Notes: generated by a model from the sequence alone, not told the origin. Shown: positions 35,580-50,125, numbered from the stretch's first letter. The stretch is 64,000 nucleotides of DNA from Fratercula arctica (GCA_947846985.1 CANTUZ010000008.1:39450817-39514816), one strand, 5' to 3'. A program made the numbers and translations.

Positions 35580-38500
35580 AGGGACAGCCGGCTGGCATGA
35601 CAGCCCGAGCATGCGTTAGGAGAGAGAAACTTTGGGCTGACTTCAAACACGAGCCGGAGTTGGAGGAGCCTCGTCTTTGCCAGTGGCCGCAGGACCTGCA
35701 GCACAGCTGCTGAAAGCTGCTTTCCCCCGTTTTGGTCAAGCACGTGCCTGATGGCACCGAGCACCGGGATGAGGTGGGAGCAGGCTGGTGGGACCGGGCT
35801 CTGACATGGGGCTCACCAACTCCAGCCCCTTCAAGAAGCCTTCTTGCCTGCTGGCTGAGCCACGGCTCTGCCTGCCCCTCTCAAAGAGGGTACTTCTTCT
35901 GGTGACTGGGAGCTTTTGAATTCCCAGCCCACAGCTTTCCCCAGCCAATTTGTGCCCATTTGCCCCTGTGCCAGAGTTATCCCTTAGCTCAAACGTCTCT
36001 CCTCCCCGCTGGGCGCGGATGTGTTTATAGAGGCAATCGCAGCTCTCTGAGCTGTGGGATGGGGAAGAACGTCTGAATCTCTCCACTAAACTGGGTCCTA
36101 TTTCTGCTGTGAAACCAGAGAGGGTGGAAGGGGAAATTTCAAAGGGATAAGAAAGCCAGAGTATCCTCCAGGCTCAGGCTGAGGGTACATGAGAGAGCTG
36201 GAGGCGGCAGGGCTGCTTTTGATGGGCTGGGCAAGGTGAGGTGTCCTTTAGGGCCTGTTTGCCTGGGCAGATAGAGATAGACCCGAATTTCCACTAAGAC
36301 CTGAACTGGGAATGCCGCAGTGGAGCTGCACAGAGGCAGCAGAGGGATGGCCACCCGGACCCTGTCATTGCCTGCTCCCGGACAGACTCAGCCCTGCAAG
36401 GTCATGTCTCGGGGATCAATAAACCAGGGGGAGAGAGGCCCTGTGCAAAATGTTGGCGTCTGTAATGGAGCTGCTTGGAAACCATCCAGTGCTCCTCTTC
36501 CCTTGCCATCCAAAACCGAGAATTCATCAAAAATGAGCCATTTCATGGAAACGCTGGTGGCAAAATGCCACTGTGAGGGTGAAAAAAAAAGCAAGCCGCA
36601 GTGACCTTGAGCATTTGGATAATGCTGAAACAACTTTTCTGGAATGGGGCATGTTTGCTTTGAGATGGCTCTTTATTGGAAATTTTTTAAGGCATGTTCT
36701 GTTATTAAATGTATATAATAAAATCTACCTTGAAATCTGAGCAGCGCACAAGGGGAGTAACCTCCTCCCAGCGAAGTGATGGTCCCCAAGAGCATCCCAC
36801 CCCGACACATGTGGGTCCTCTGGTCTCACAGGGAGGTCCTTCCACCTTTTACGTGCTGTGGCTTTTTTCTAGCTGGGTATCCAGGAATCTCTGGTATCAG
36901 CAGTCCAAAAATCTCAGGAAACTCCCAGGAGCAGAAGTTGCAGCAGAAGAAATCCTACCCCCTTTTTGCCCTCCTGCCAGCTTCCAGCCCCGTTAGAGCT
37001 TCTTTTGTTATGAAATACGCAGAAAATTGTTGGGTTTCTAATGATCTGAACTCCTTCAGTCAAGACAAGACTCGGCTCGCAAAGAATGTGAATTATTTAT
37101 GTGTAGCTAATAAGGAGAGGGAGAGCACCAGGAAAAAGGAGTTTGAGTTTCATTCCCCTCGGTGCTGCTCCTGAGGCTTTGCCCTACTCAGAATAGCTAT
37201 TCCTGATTACCCCAGGTGGACTAATTTACATGGGGACCTTCCTCTGACTCTGTCAGCAGAACCCTCCTTTTTGCTTTAATGCAATCCACCGTGGATGCAA
37301 TTGATAAAAGGGGGTAAGGGGTTGGGGTGGGAAGACGTTTCTCCCCAAATTCATGCAAAACCTGTATTCTGTTACATCCTCGCGTATCCTAGACTAACTT
37401 TTCTCTAGGCAGATCCCCTGGAACAGCGCAGAAATCCAGCTTCCAGCACCAGCCTTGCAAACGCAGTGTCTCACCCTGAAGAAACCTCGTGGTGCTGGCA
37501 TAAGCCAGAAGTCCTGACGTATATATAGTTTTTTTCGTTTGTTTGGTTTTTTTTTTTTTTGAGAAACCCTAGCGAGGGCAAATATACAGCTTGTGAAAAA
37601 GCGTCGTGGCAGAAGAAGAACTTCAATAAACAGATTTAATATATGAAACGTCAGGGGATTTTGGGCTGCGGGAAAATGCCTGGGAGCCTTAACACCGTGT
37701 GGTGCGACTTTGAGAGGGGGATTCGGTTCTCGGTTCTGTATAACGTCTTGCAATGCTTAAACGGAGCAAAGGCACAAAAATAATTGACGATCTACAGCTC
37801 GGCTGCTCTTTGCAGCAGGGGGAAATGTTGAAAAGGAAGGGGAAGGTGTTTGGAAGTAGGAAACAGAGACGCCAGTGCATCTCGCCTGTTGATGTGAGGT
37901 CCCAGGACATTGCTAAGGGCAATGTTCATGAAAAGTCCGTTCCTGCTGGCAAAACATAGCTGAAGACAAGGGGCACCAGAGCTGAAAAGGTAAATCCACT
38001 TAAAAAGTTGCCCTTTTTGGTGAGCGGGATATTGGTAGCTTCAAGTCTCATTCAGAAAATAATGGAAGGAAATTTCTAAAAAGCTCAGACTTTTTTTTTT
38101 TTTCTTCTCCATCTCAAAAGGGCCTGAGCTATTTCTTTTCAAAGCAAAGAGACGTTAAGCCTAAACTGGAATTTCTCACTCCATCCCCACGTTGCTTTTT
38201 TTCTTGTTCTGTCTCGACTTTGCTGTTGATTGGTTCGCTCAGAAAAACCAACCAGCCCACACGGAGATCTTCTCTCCTCCTCATCCTCCACAACTGCCAT
38301 TAGCAGAGCTGGGGACAGGATGCGAGTGAGGTTGGTTTACTGTCCCTGCTTGAAACCCCCCCCTTTAGCCAGACCCCACATTAATGGCGAAAAGGTCTAA
38401 GGGTTATGTCATACAGGACAGAGAGGGAGGTGGTGCCTAGCTAAGTTTATCAAGCTGCTGGGTGCAGGTATGAGCTAAAACTAGCGGAAAGTCACATTCT

Positions 38501-40267
38501 GATTAAAAAAGACACAGCTTTGTCAAAATAGGGTCAGTCTCACACATTGCATGGGTGGATGCCTCTTCCCTCCTTCCCTGGGTGCTGCTGGGGCCGGCGC
38601 AGATGGGAGCAGAGTCCTGCCATGGCTGCGTGGCACTGCCCTGTTCTGGGTGGCTGGTGGCAGCGGGGACGATGGAGAGGGCAAGCAGAGCCCACGGTGA
38701 TGCATGGCTTACAGCCCACCCCGTCTCCTTCCCCTCAGCTTGGGCAAGCTGGCGCAGGGCAGCCGACAGGGCTGTGCAGGATGGGCATGGACAACACACC
38801 CGTGGATAACGTGCCTTTAATTACTATTAATTACTTAAATCGTGCTCTCCGCGGCTCTGCTTAAGACAACTGCATTAACTGCTCACAAACAAGCTCTGGA
38901 CATGAACAAGCTCTGGACACGTACAAGCTGTAACAGAGACAGCAAGTCACTGAAATCCTGTCCCCTACAGGTTTGGCCCCTTGTTATCCTCCTTTTGACC
39001 TGCCACAGAAGGCACAGTTTCCGGTGATTTGCTCCAGAGTTTCCTGTGTTAAGTTTTCCAGTTGACTTTTGGGTTGACCTGGTGGCCGAGGGTCTTGCTT
39101 TGGGATGCTGTCCCCTCCTTGGGGACTATCAAGGCGCAAAAGATCATTTACAGCAGCTCAAGGGGGACATCTCAAGCTCTGGCTCTCAAGGACAGGAGGG
39201 ACAGGAGAGTCCCTTCGCTACCTGGGTGCTTCTCTTTCAGCTCAGCTGGGACGTGGCTCTCAACAGTCGTCAGGAGAAAGGGGAAATACAAGCAGGCAAT
39301 GAAACCCCAGGCCCCTCGCAGAGTCCTGGCTGGGCTGCAGCAAAGTCCCTGAGCTGGGCTGGATGCAGCAAGTTCTGCGAGACAAGAACGGTGTGGGACA
39401 GAGTAAAAAGTTCAGTTTTAAGCCTAGAGAGCTCAGGCTAGGCCTGACATCTTCGAGGGAAAGCAGCAAGTCTTGCTGGGGAAGAATTAAAAAGAAATCG
39501 ACTCACAAAACAAAACACCAGTGGAATCTCAAATCGTCACGGGCTCCAGGCAACAAAATCAATCACAATCACATTTTCTGGGCCATGCTGGTCGTCAGAC
39601 ACAATCTTAGTGCAGGGTGGGAGGAGGAGGAAAAAATACGATCTTAAATTCGTACGGGTGAAACCAAGAAAATCCCTGGTTACAGCATCAAGAGCTGTGT
39701 CAGCTAAAACACAGGAAAGCCACATGGCAACCATTCCCAAGATGAGAAGGGAAGATTTAGAGAGAGCATCAGGGCTTGGTCAAGCTTCTTGCTCCAGTCA
39801 CATGGGACTTTATTCCGATAGAGCGTTTTGGGCTTTGACAAAATGCCCGTGCCACCATGCTGCAGGGTTTAAACCCCCACAGCTGATCTCCCTGCCAGAG
39901 GACTGGAAAACACACCACTTCACCTCACCGAGAAGCCTTTAGCTTAGTCATCCACCATCATTCCCTTTCCCACCACCAACAGGACAGCCAAGAGGAGGTG
40001 AGAGGCATTTCATTCTCCATCACAAGGGTTAGTGCATCAGCATCCAAAACAGAGACGTGTTTGAATCAGTCTGATTATTCTCGTGTCCTGGAAAATTAGC
40101 TCAATTAAAAGAAAACAAAGGCAGAAATGGCTCACCGTCTGGGAAGCCTGACAGCTTTAGAGCCAGCCCTTCTCAGGAGCTCCTCTCTTGTGTCCCTGGC
40201 GCTGGCAGGGCACAGGCAGAGAGGAGTGGATCTGGCAGGGGTGCGAGTGTGCACGTCTGCGTGTATC

Positions 40268-40424
40268 AACCTGGAACCGGTTGCCCAGAGAGGGGGTGGA
40301 GGCCCCATCCCTGGAGATGTTCAAGGCCAGGCTGGATGAGGCTCTGAGCAACCTGGTCTAGTTGAAGATGTCCCTGCTCACTGCAGGGGGGTTGGACTAG
40401 ATGGCCTTTAAAGGTCCCTTCCAT
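40268..40424 (+). mobile_element. CR1 LINE 3'-end fragment
   Basis: On the + strand: CTGGAACCGGTTGCCCAGAG, CCATCCCTGGAGATGTTCAA, AGCAACCTGGTCTAGTTG, GGTTGGACTAGATGGCC and AGGTCCCTTCCA. It is truncated at the 5' end and the terminal tail repeats are lost. Confidence 0.9.
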
Positions 40425-41339
40425 ATGATCACACCTGTTCCACAGCTCTCCGTTGACGGTGTTCTCATAATATTGACTCCATCATCCCTGATCATAAACA
40501 AAGCCAGCAGAAGTCTCCTTCCTAAGAAAGAAAAATGGTTTTGGGGGGAGGGAATGTGTTTCCCTGAGCCTATGTCGTCTCCAAAAGCATGTCAGGCAGT
40601 AATTAATCACTTCAGGGTATTTGCTGATCTGTAATTACGTGGTGTGAAAGGTTTGGCAATACAGCTTGCTATCAATCATCGCTGCGTATCAGTCACGTAG
40701 GCTGGGTCACCTCCTAACCTGGCTGCCAGTTATTTCAAATGCTAATGTTTCAGGCAAAATCTAAACCCTCAGTTTTAATTTCCAGCGTTTCAAGCATTTC
40801 GTGTCACATTCCTGTCCTACACACCTCCGGCAAGATCCTCTCCTGACCAGCTGCGCGGGAGATTGATTCATGGAGGGAAGATTTCCAGAACTGCACCGGG
40901 TAAAATGCAATGTCTTTATGGGCAGATGCAGGGCGGGTGTTTTCTTTCTGGGACGCGCAGACATTTTCTGGCACACGTTATTTTTGGCCACAGAGAATTT
41001 ACACGGCTTTGCGGAACGCATCCCGGCTCCACACGTGCAAATGCACTGACTTTTGCGGGCCTCTGCCGCTTACCTCCCCTTCTGAGCAATACCAGCTCAT
41101 CCACATGATTGCCACTCCTGGCAATTTTATCGGGAGCTTTGTGGTATTTGGCGGTTTAGCAAAAGCTCCGTGTCCCTGGGGGCGGGGGGGGTAACTTTTC
41201 AGAAGGAAAGAGGAACTTGCAGCCTCACGGGTGAGATGGCAGATGAAAAGAAGCCAGTACTTAGCATGAAACAAAAACAACCCTAAAAAGTAACTTATGA
41301 GTAACTTATGAGGATTTTGCAACAGCCTGACTCATTATT

Positions 41340-41371
<32 letters not shown>

Positions 41372-42289
41372 ATCTGAGGATTTAAAGGAGCCCCTTCTAC
41401 CCACAAAATTTTTTGGTGTAGTCGCAGCCCTGTTCTTCAGAAAAATGAACTGCCTGGCTTTCCTGCGAGCCGCGGCACGGCCCCGCCGTCTGCACCCACG
41501 TGCTGGATGGAGATGCAGAGGCTCAGCCCTTTGCCAGCGCCCGGCTGCACGGCGACTATCGGACGTGGCAAGTCCCTTCTGGCCCCTGGCACAACGCGTC
41601 CTTGTCCTGCTAGATGGCACGGGAGATTTTTTAACTCTCTCTGGGAGACTTTAACTTGTTTAAGTCTGCCTGCTGGAAGTGGTTTTGTCCCTTTTAACGG
41701 TCATTTATGCAGAAGTTGCATGCGAAGCCTTCCTGACGTCCTGCATGAGTAAGGCTAGGGAAGTCATCTGGAGAAAACAGAGGATGACTGCAGTGACCAA
41801 GCCCCAGAAGGCTGGGGTTTTCCACCCACGAGTCAAACATCAAGCCACTGGCACAGCTGGAGGTAAAACCCAGCTCTCCCAAAAGTTTGCTCTTGTCCTT
41901 ACCCTCAGGCACCCTGCTTTTGAATGCAAAGAGGTGCACCCCAAGACTGTGTCTCTAATACGTAACTATAATCACTGTCTTGCAGATGGGACAGAAAAGT
42001 CATGCCATGAAAGTCCGAAAGTGCCAAGTTAATACTGCAGAGTCAAACGTCACGTCACATGCTCTCCTTCTCCTTTTCAAAGGAAAAAAAGGAGTCCAAG
42101 CCCTTAAGGAACACAGATTGTGGGAGGTTGGCTGGAAACCCGTGTTAGAAGAGTGTCTGGTAAGATCCGTCCCAGCCAACCTACAAACACGGACTGCTCT
42201 TTCATGGCATCAGAGACATCAGACACAGGTTTGGCCCGAAAGCTTCGTCTTGGGTAACAGATGTGAGATGTTTTTAAAAGCCGGGCAGA
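40425..42289. other. Intergenic, no gene seen
   Basis: Holds the (TTTA)n array. A GC-rich segment follows at about 41460-41590 but has no convincing open frame. Confidence 0.65.
41338..41371. repeat. (TTTA)n microsatellite
   Basis: About eight TTTA units lie between CATTATT and AATCTGAGG. This is the same motif as the 18246 array, read on the other strand. Confidence 0.95.
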
Positions 42290-42410
42290 CACAGTGCTTA
42301 GCGATACGGTTTAGTGATGGGTTTTGTCAGAGTTAGGTTGATGGTTGGACTCCGTGATCTGAAAGATCCCTTCCAACCTGGGCGATTCTATGATTCTATG
42401 ATTCCATGAC
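42290..42410 (+). mobile_element. CR1 LINE 3' tail fragment
   Basis: A short + strand copy carries GATACGGTTTAGTGATGGG, GTTAGGTTGATGGTTGGACT, GATCCCTTCCAACCTGG and the tail GATTCTATGATTCTATGATT. The GGTTTAGTG and GTTAGGTTGATGGTTGG words place it in a different CR1 subfamily from the other copies here. Confidence 0.9.
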
Positions 42411-45400
42411 AAAGGCAAGATGCAATACAGCTGAAGCCTTGGTCCCCTGTGCCCCCAGCAGCTCACCAGTTTAGCTCACTGGTTGTAAGCATTGCAGCAG
42501 CGTGTTGGGGAGCAATGGGGGGTCTGCCACCCCGCTCTGCCTCCACCTGCAGGCCTTAATTAAACCTCCAGCGACCGTTTCACTCTCTCATCTGGGAGAC
42601 TTTATCTCTGAGTGAAGTGCAATTCCTGGAGGCGACACAAAGAGATGAGCTTCCCTCCTTGCCCACCCTCAGCCCATCAGCCACCGCCTCTGGCCTCCGC
42701 GCTGGGATTGTCGGAGGGAAGGGGAAGCAGGGCTGGGGCAGGGCTGATTCATCCCTGGCCCACCTTCAGCCTGAACCCTTGTTGATCCCTCTCCGGGGAT
42801 GTGCCTCAGCTCACGGAGCCAGACAGAAGATGCCCGGGGAGGGATAATCCCCACTGCCGCACGGGATGCAGGAATCAGCGGTGCAGGGGCTGCATGGCGG
42901 CTCGGTGCAGGGGTGGCTGGTGCATCCCTAGGGGAGGAGAGGAGGCAGCCAGCTGGATGTGGCCTCAACCCCAAGGGAACTGGGTCTGGTCCACGTCCAA
43001 AATAGTTCCTTTTTGTAACACCGGGGGTGAGCTGTGGCTGAAGGGAGCATGTCAGAAGCGTGGCTTGTTCAGCCGCCCCGGTGTGTAAGGTGGGAGAAGG
43101 ATCCTGACCAGGCGAGAGATGCCAACACGGGTTGATAAGCAGGACGGCTCTCAGCAGTTCAGGATGTTCTCCAGCCTCCTGTTGTCTGAGTAGCCCTGGA
43201 TCTGCCAGGCATAGCATTTGACATGGCATGATCCCCACTTTCAGCATCGCTGTTCCTGCTTAGATCTTGCACAGGGGCTGCAAAGGGAAAGAGAAGACCC
43301 GATGAGACCGATAAAACAAAGATTACTGTCTCAGTGTCGGGGGGATGGACTCTCCCTACACATGCCAGGCCCAGGGAGGTCCAGCACCGCAGTTCCCCAG
43401 CTTCAGAGAGGGAGCCAGACAAGTTTTTGAGGTAGGCTGGACCCCGCTGTTGCTTTCTCTACCTTGTGGAGCACTAGTCCAAAGACAGAGCATCCTCCCT
43501 GGAGACCCACATCATCCCCCGGTCACCTGGCCTTTGTCCAGGGCAAGCACTCAGGACACAGAAAGCACAGGGCTGGGTGCCAACATGGATGGATGCGGCT
43601 GAGCGACCCCATTGATCTCATCTGGCATGGCCCAGGGAAGGAGAAAGCCCTTCCCGGTGGCCTGCGGCCCCCCCAGAGGAATGCGAGCTATGCAGGGACC
43701 AGAGTTCACCGCAACCAGGCGCAGTGAAGGGCAGCTGCTGTAAAAGGGAAAGATAAACCCAATAAATCAGGCTGTGGGAAGAGGAGGAGGGCACAAGTGC
43801 ACAGAGCTGCCGGAGGATGGTACAAGGCAGCCCCTCCGTCCCCCCAGGCAGAGGGAGGGGGGATGTGGGGGCCAACCTGAACCACAGACCAGCCCAGAGA
43901 TGGGGGATGCAGAGCACAGGGGCAGCATCTGCAGAGGGAGAAATGCTGGGAAAACCTGTGAGCCTGGCCACAGTAAAGTGAGGAAAAAGCATCCACCGGG
44001 GGGGAATCATCTATTTTACCTCTGGCAGTGTAAAAAAAAAAAAAAACAAAACCAAAAAAAAAGGAAAACGCTGGGAAAAAAACAGAAGCAGCAGATTAGG
44101 TACAGGTGGAAAAAGCCCTCAGAATGCTGTTTTGCTCTCAGTTTTATTGCCTTTTATTTCATATTATTTCCATAATGGGAGCTGGCGGTCTGTATTCACT
44201 GGTGAAGCAGAGGACACACGACTGTCCTTGGAGAAAGTTACAAATGGCTATGAAGTATTTTAAAACCTGTCATGTTTTTTTTCCTGCTTAGACAGGCGAC
44301 CTGCCTTAGGCTCGAACCTCCATTGTGCAAGCATTCATTCCTGCAGCTCCAGCTCTGCATGCGAGACTCCAAAACAGCGGCTTAGGGGAGGTGGATAGAC
44401 ATCTTGGCGACTTAGTTGGTGACCTGCTCCCCTTTCTTGAGCCCTCCAGGTGAAAACAGGTATCCAGACACATGTTTTTTGCGACACAGGAGTAGTCAGG
44501 TGGCTACACTTGCTTTCCCAGAGTGCGGAATAAGCCCTCGGTGAAAAGAAATCAGTGCTGGTCCACATCCATTCTGTGTAAGCAAGAGAGCTGTAATAAA
44601 CCCACAGCAGATGCTCTGGATCTCATCCCACCTGGTACGGTCAGAGCCGATGCACCCCGGAGGAGACGATACCAATATAATCCCAGCTTCCACAGCGAGA
44701 TACTGAGAACCCAGCTCCAGTGCAAACGGAGAAACAAAATGCTAGCCTGCTCGTCTACAGAGAAGCAGATGGGAAACGTGACCCTTGGTGCCTCCAAAAA
44801 TAAAGGGTGAACTGTGTAGTCTCGTGGCTTTTAGCTCGATTTCTTAAGATGCAAGGCTTGTGCAATGAGGACCTCGCATGCCCCCAGCCAGTCCAACATC
44901 CCGGTCCCGAGAAACTTCTGAACCCTTTGGCCAGTCTCCCTCACGTATGGCAAGGAGCTGAAGTCTCGCTGACATGAAGCGCCTACGAGCCTTGCGAAAA
45001 TAGGTGACTCGCTCGAGAAGAAAGAAGAAAGCTATAAATATCGTGAGTGAGGGAAGGATTCATCACTCACTCAGCTCTTCTCATACATCAGAGAAAGCTG
45101 TTATAAAAACCCCTGCCACAAAGAAAGGCCCAAGGATGAATCACTCCTTATGAGATATCAAAGAATCCAACCACAGTGGCGAAATCCAAATGGACCCAGA
45201 CATCCTTGGTGCCTCTGCTCCAAGACCACGCTCATTGCCTGGCCTGTCACCATACAGTAGGCACCCTGTCCCTTTGGGAAAGGTCTCCTGGGGGCAGAAG
45301 GCCATCTGTCTGAAAAGAGGTAACATCTCCCTTTGAAGATGCTGCCTACAAAGGGCTTCTACCTCTAAAAGACTGAAGGGCAGCAACTACCCGAGCCTGT

Positions 45401-48400
45401 CTGCCATTCCCCAGCCTGAATGCACTCCCTAAAAGATCGGGGGAAATGGTTTTTGGGATGCATGAAATAGAAAAGAGAGGAATCAGCATCACAAGCCCAT
45501 CTTCCTTCCTCCAAGGGCTCCCACTCTGTCGCGTCTTCTTTTTCCCCTTGGCTGGATTCCAGCGGGCTAGGGACTGGGATCTGCGGGTAAGGATAACAAC
45601 TGCGAGTCCCAGCTGGACCATTGGCTGCAAGGGCAACTGCACCTCTCTGTTCAAAGCCCATCCCCACAGACCAGGCTGCCTCCCAGCTTTCGTAAGCTGT
45701 TAAACATAACACCCTGGATGCTGTGCTCTGGTTTCGTGGCAATTTAGCAGGCTAAAGGAAACTCTTACGCCACTTCTCAGTGCATGCAGTGAAACCAAGT
45801 GAGATGCGTTGGGGCAGAAGGGGCATGCGATGGAGAGGAGAAAAGGAGCAGCTAAAAGTTAAAGTTTGAAGGCTATGGGGATGAAACCGGTTGCTCGCTA
45901 TCCAGGATCATGGAGAGGGCTGGATACTGAATACTGAGATAACGTAGATGTCTAGAATAACCTAAATAGCCTAGATAAGCCCTAGTCTGGGGTATGGCAT
46001 ATCCATCCATCACCGAACTGGAGCCATGGAGCCTGCTATGACCTGACCCAAGCCTTCACGTACTATCACAGCAACTCTGCCTTACAGATCCCAGGGTTGC
46101 TCAATGCATGGCCAAGCTCTTTGAATCTGCCACAGGGCAACGTACAGGGGGGTGATAGGGTCTGAGACTCTTGATTTGACTTGTGCTGGAGGGCTCTGCT
46201 GAAGCAACCAAGTGCAGCCTGAAGGAGTGGCAACAAGCTTATGGTGGGTAGGGCTGAAATAGATTCATACCGGCATTGCGCCCAGGTAGGGATGCTGAGA
46301 GGGAGGGTTGGCAGTGGCCAAGTTGATAATGGGTCACCAGCGCTGTGCAAGGCCACGGGGAAGTGTCTATGCCCAAGAGAGTGACACCCACCGAACCTGT
46401 GGGGTGCTGCTCTCTGAAAGGTATAAGGTCAGGCATAGGCTGTGGAGGAGGGGAGGTGTGTCTTGATGAATTTGTTCCACCTGAGGAGCTCACACCTTGG
46501 CAGGACACACCTGCAGATGACAGGAAGCTTAGTGGCTTATTTTTCAACCTCTCCCCATCCATGCCTCAAGCAACGATGCCCAGTCTTTTGCTTGAGGTAG
46601 AAGTGATAGTGAGAGCTTTTCCAAGTCTCGCCTGTTTTTTCAGCTCCTCCTTATTTTCTTATCTGTTCCCTCGCTTCCCCAAAGTCCTGAGAGTGCTGCA
46701 GCCAAGTCATCTCTAAAGTATGAGCCCTCATTCACCAACAGGTCAAACTATTCCCCAGCACAATCTTGGTAGCTATCTGTTCAAGCCAGAGCCGAAGCCC
46801 CACATCTCCCTTCCCCAGGAATTCCTGAGGGCGGGGAGCCCTGGGAAAGGAGGGCAATTCTCCTAACACGACAGGGGAGATGGATGGAAAGGGCAAAATG
46901 GGTCAGAGGTGTATTTGCTTACTGTGGGCCCTTTGCAACAAGGGGATCGCATCACGCAGCAGGCACCCACAGGAGGCTACGGGAGCCAGCCAGCTCTGTC
47001 TCAGCCATCACTCCTCCCAAAAGCAACACTTTCCAGCACTGGAAGCTTAAATTGGGCTTCCCTCCTAAATCACCTTGATGACATTCAGGTGTGAGCAGTT
47101 CCCAGGCTGGCATTTTAGAGGCATTTTTGAAGTTCATCCCGCACCATTCTTCAGATGGAGCGCTCGAGTCCCCAGAGCCTCTGTCTCTGAACCCCCTGGG
47201 AGATCCCAGCAGCCCAGCATTCCTCCACCAGGAACGACCAGCTGCAGTGGGGCATCATGCCCTGGTGCCCTGCACCACATGCACATTGGGTTGATGCTTT
47301 GAGCGACACTTGCCTCATTAAGAGCAGGCCACAGCACCTTGTTTCCTCTCCTAGATGAGTCATTCTTACCAAATTTCCTTCTTTTGTGTAGGGATTCCCT
47401 CTGTTTCCTGCTACAGGCTTCATTTTCTCTGCACTATAAGCACTTGGAAGTATTTGTACTGTCAGAGAGACTGGCTCATCTGTTTGGCTATTTTTATTCC
47501 TCCTGCCATAGCATCTTGAGAATTGTTTTTCCAGAATAATCTCTGGAGGTCAGGAAGGGAAAGAAATCATCTCACAAGCAGCCGAATGGATTGAAGGCAA
47601 TATTTCCTACACAACAGGACCCCGTAATCATGCTGGAGTCTTTAATATTGATACTTCAGTTTGAAGGAAACTCAAAGCAGAGGCATGCTCTTTAAGCAGT
47701 GCCTTTAGCATAACATGAGATGTTCACATCAGGTCTGGGTGCCGAAGGTGCCAGTCCATTGGGGGAATTGTGGGGGAGCTCAGTCCATTGTGCTACTGAG
47801 GACTAAAGAATTTTTGTTTCTTTCCAGGGCTGTTAAGCTTCAACTGAGCATCCTCCAAAAATTGTTTTTGCTGTCAGCACGACCAGGTCTGGCACCTAGA
47901 AACGTGGAAAGATCAAGACTCTGCAAATATGAATTTCCTTGGAATAAGATAATAAAAATATTTCCAGGCTCAGCTCACTTTTCATGATGGCATTAGTACC
48001 TGAGGAGTCAGGTTCCCTCTTGCCGCTTCTTGAAGGCAACGTGGCCATGCTGTGGCAAACCCAGTCTTGCCCACCAGCATGGTATGGTGTGGAGCATCCT
48101 TTGTAGACGGCTGCTCTGCGTGCAGCCACATGCAGACGCCGGCCTGGAAAGCATGGGCCGTGCTGTTTAAGAAACAGTGCTCCGAGTCAGCAACTGTCTG
48201 CTTCAGACACGGCTGTGCAAAGGAGACCAGACTTTGCCAGCTTCTTTACCCTGGCTCCCACCACCAGGGTCGGTGCAAGCTGGCACTCATCTGGTCCCAG
48301 CACGCCCCGACGCCGTAGCTGTGTCAGCCATTCTCCATGGGTGCCACAAGGACCAGCCTACACCTGGTGGGTAATTACACAGGGTGCAAGTCTAAACTAG

Positions 48401-49899
48401 AGCATCCTGCTGCATTACCTCTCTGGATACTTGTAATGCGAAGCTGTATTAAGCCAAAATGGAAAACCACATTCTCTTCATTACATTAAACCAAACCCCC
48501 CCCGCATTTATTCCCTTTAATCTCGAAGAGCACATCTGGATCAGCTGCTCTGCAGACAAGACATAGGAGAAACAGGCAGAAAACATCTGGAATTTCATTA
48601 GACCAGAAAAGCGTTTTCAGAGTATCGTTGATGCTGTGGATCATTTGAAGATTTTTTTGTGGGACACCTCTGAAGGTCTGAGTGTGCCTTAAACACCCCA
48701 AGCTTTCAAAGTGTTTTATTTTTCCTCATAGGTGGAGGTTCTGGGGCTTTTGGAAGATGGCATATTCTAAAACTTCTCTAAACACCATGAAGTTTAAAAC
48801 TGAGTCTTTTGTCCTCAAGTGTGTGAATACTCCGGGGCTGTTGGTTCAGATGAACGCTTCTAGCATTCACTGGTCCATGACCCCCAGCCACCACGTGGCC
48901 TATTCCCCCCAGTTTGTCAGTGCTGCTGCTGGTGCTGCCAGAGGTGGTGTGATGTGCTCCACCTGCAGCTTCGTCTTGGATCATGTCCTCAGTTCCCAGT
49001 GAGCAACTGCTCCCTTGTCAATGGTCTTGTCAACTTTGAGGGCATCAGTGTCTCTGCTGACTCTCTCTCCTTGCACACACGGCACATGACAGTCACGTCT
49101 GAACTTGTACCAGCCTCAGTTTTGCTCCTGGCAATGAAGCAAGCAGCTGTCATCTCCCTCTGCTTCACGCACAACGCAGCATCCTTCACAACGCTGGTGG
49201 AAAACTCCCTAGGGTGGCTATGCTGCAGGAAGAGCTGGGAGCCAGCTTGGCCCCAGGCATGGCCAGAGGTGGCAGGGAGGCATACCTGCTCCCCTTCCAC
49301 CCCGGTAAAGCCACGTTTTTTACAATCATAATTCCCAGGCCCTCAAAACCTGCTGGCTTGGCTATTCCTCCTGGCTCTGTGCTGGGTTCCCTTTGTGGGG
49401 CTGCTTGGACTGGAGCTGCTCCTGGCTTGGGAGCTGAAGGACAAGTCTAGGTGGAAATCACCTCCAGGGACAGCCCTGTTTAAATGCCAAAGTAAATATA
49501 AGCAAAGGCATGATGCGGTTTCTGAGATACAGTGGAGGCTTTTGGCCACAGCCATCAGCATCTTGCTTGTTCTTTGTTATCTTTTAATGGCATGTCACCA
49601 ACGGTTGTCTAAACCCCCTTAGTGACCACCATCCAGAGACCTGACCAGCTTCCCTTGGGCTCTTTCCCTCATGTTGTTACAGTGAGGGGCTCACAATGAG
49701 TATCTTCCTCCCATCAGGTCCATACCCTCCCTTTGGGCTTGTCACAAAGCCTTCTGAAGCCACACTGTGGTTCAGCTCTGGGCTCTCACATGCTCACCAC
49801 CACGTTTCTTGCCGGCACGCTGCATGGCAAACCCAACGAACCGTCTGGCTGCAGTTATCTGTTAATCCTCCTCTGGCCTCTTCCCTATCGAGGCATCAT

Positions 49900-50125
49900 C
49901 TAAACTATTACACAGCCCCGCTGTTGACTTTGCTAGCCTTTGATCATTTATTCACAGGCTGGACAGATTCTCTCCGTTATGAATTACAGGGCTTTAATTG
50001 GATTGAGAGCCAAGTCTGCACCTTCCCCTGTAATTTAGCTTTAATTAATGCCCATTTATTATTAACTGTTATCAGCTGGGTTTAGGCTTAATGTCAGCTG
50101 GTTATTATCCAGAGACCAGCACGGG
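49900..50125. promoter_or_regulatory. Candidate distal enhancer (AT-rich, homeodomain motifs)
   Basis: Within about 225 bp there are several TAAT cores, including GCTTTAATTGGATTG, CTGTAATTTAGC, CTTTAATTAATGCCC and ATTATTAACTG, plus TTATCAG (GATA type). This density is unusual against the GC-richer surroundings and resembles conserved developmental enhancers. Conservation cannot be seen from one sequence. Confidence 0.3.

Larger units (their letters stand above)
33135..40267. other. Intergenic, holds the 273-bp duplication
   Basis: Unique sequence apart from the duplicated segment and the (TA)n. T runs lie near 37530-37560 and 38090-38103. AT-rich patches at 36600-36740 and 37000-37110 could be regulatory but no known element is recognised. 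No gene seen. Confidence 0.65.

Noticed and set aside
48682..49331. Uninterrupted frames on both strands, considered as a retropseudogene or exon
   Set aside because: Neither strand resembles a family I know. No poly(A) tail, intron boundaries or initiation context support it. A protein search of both strands would settle it.
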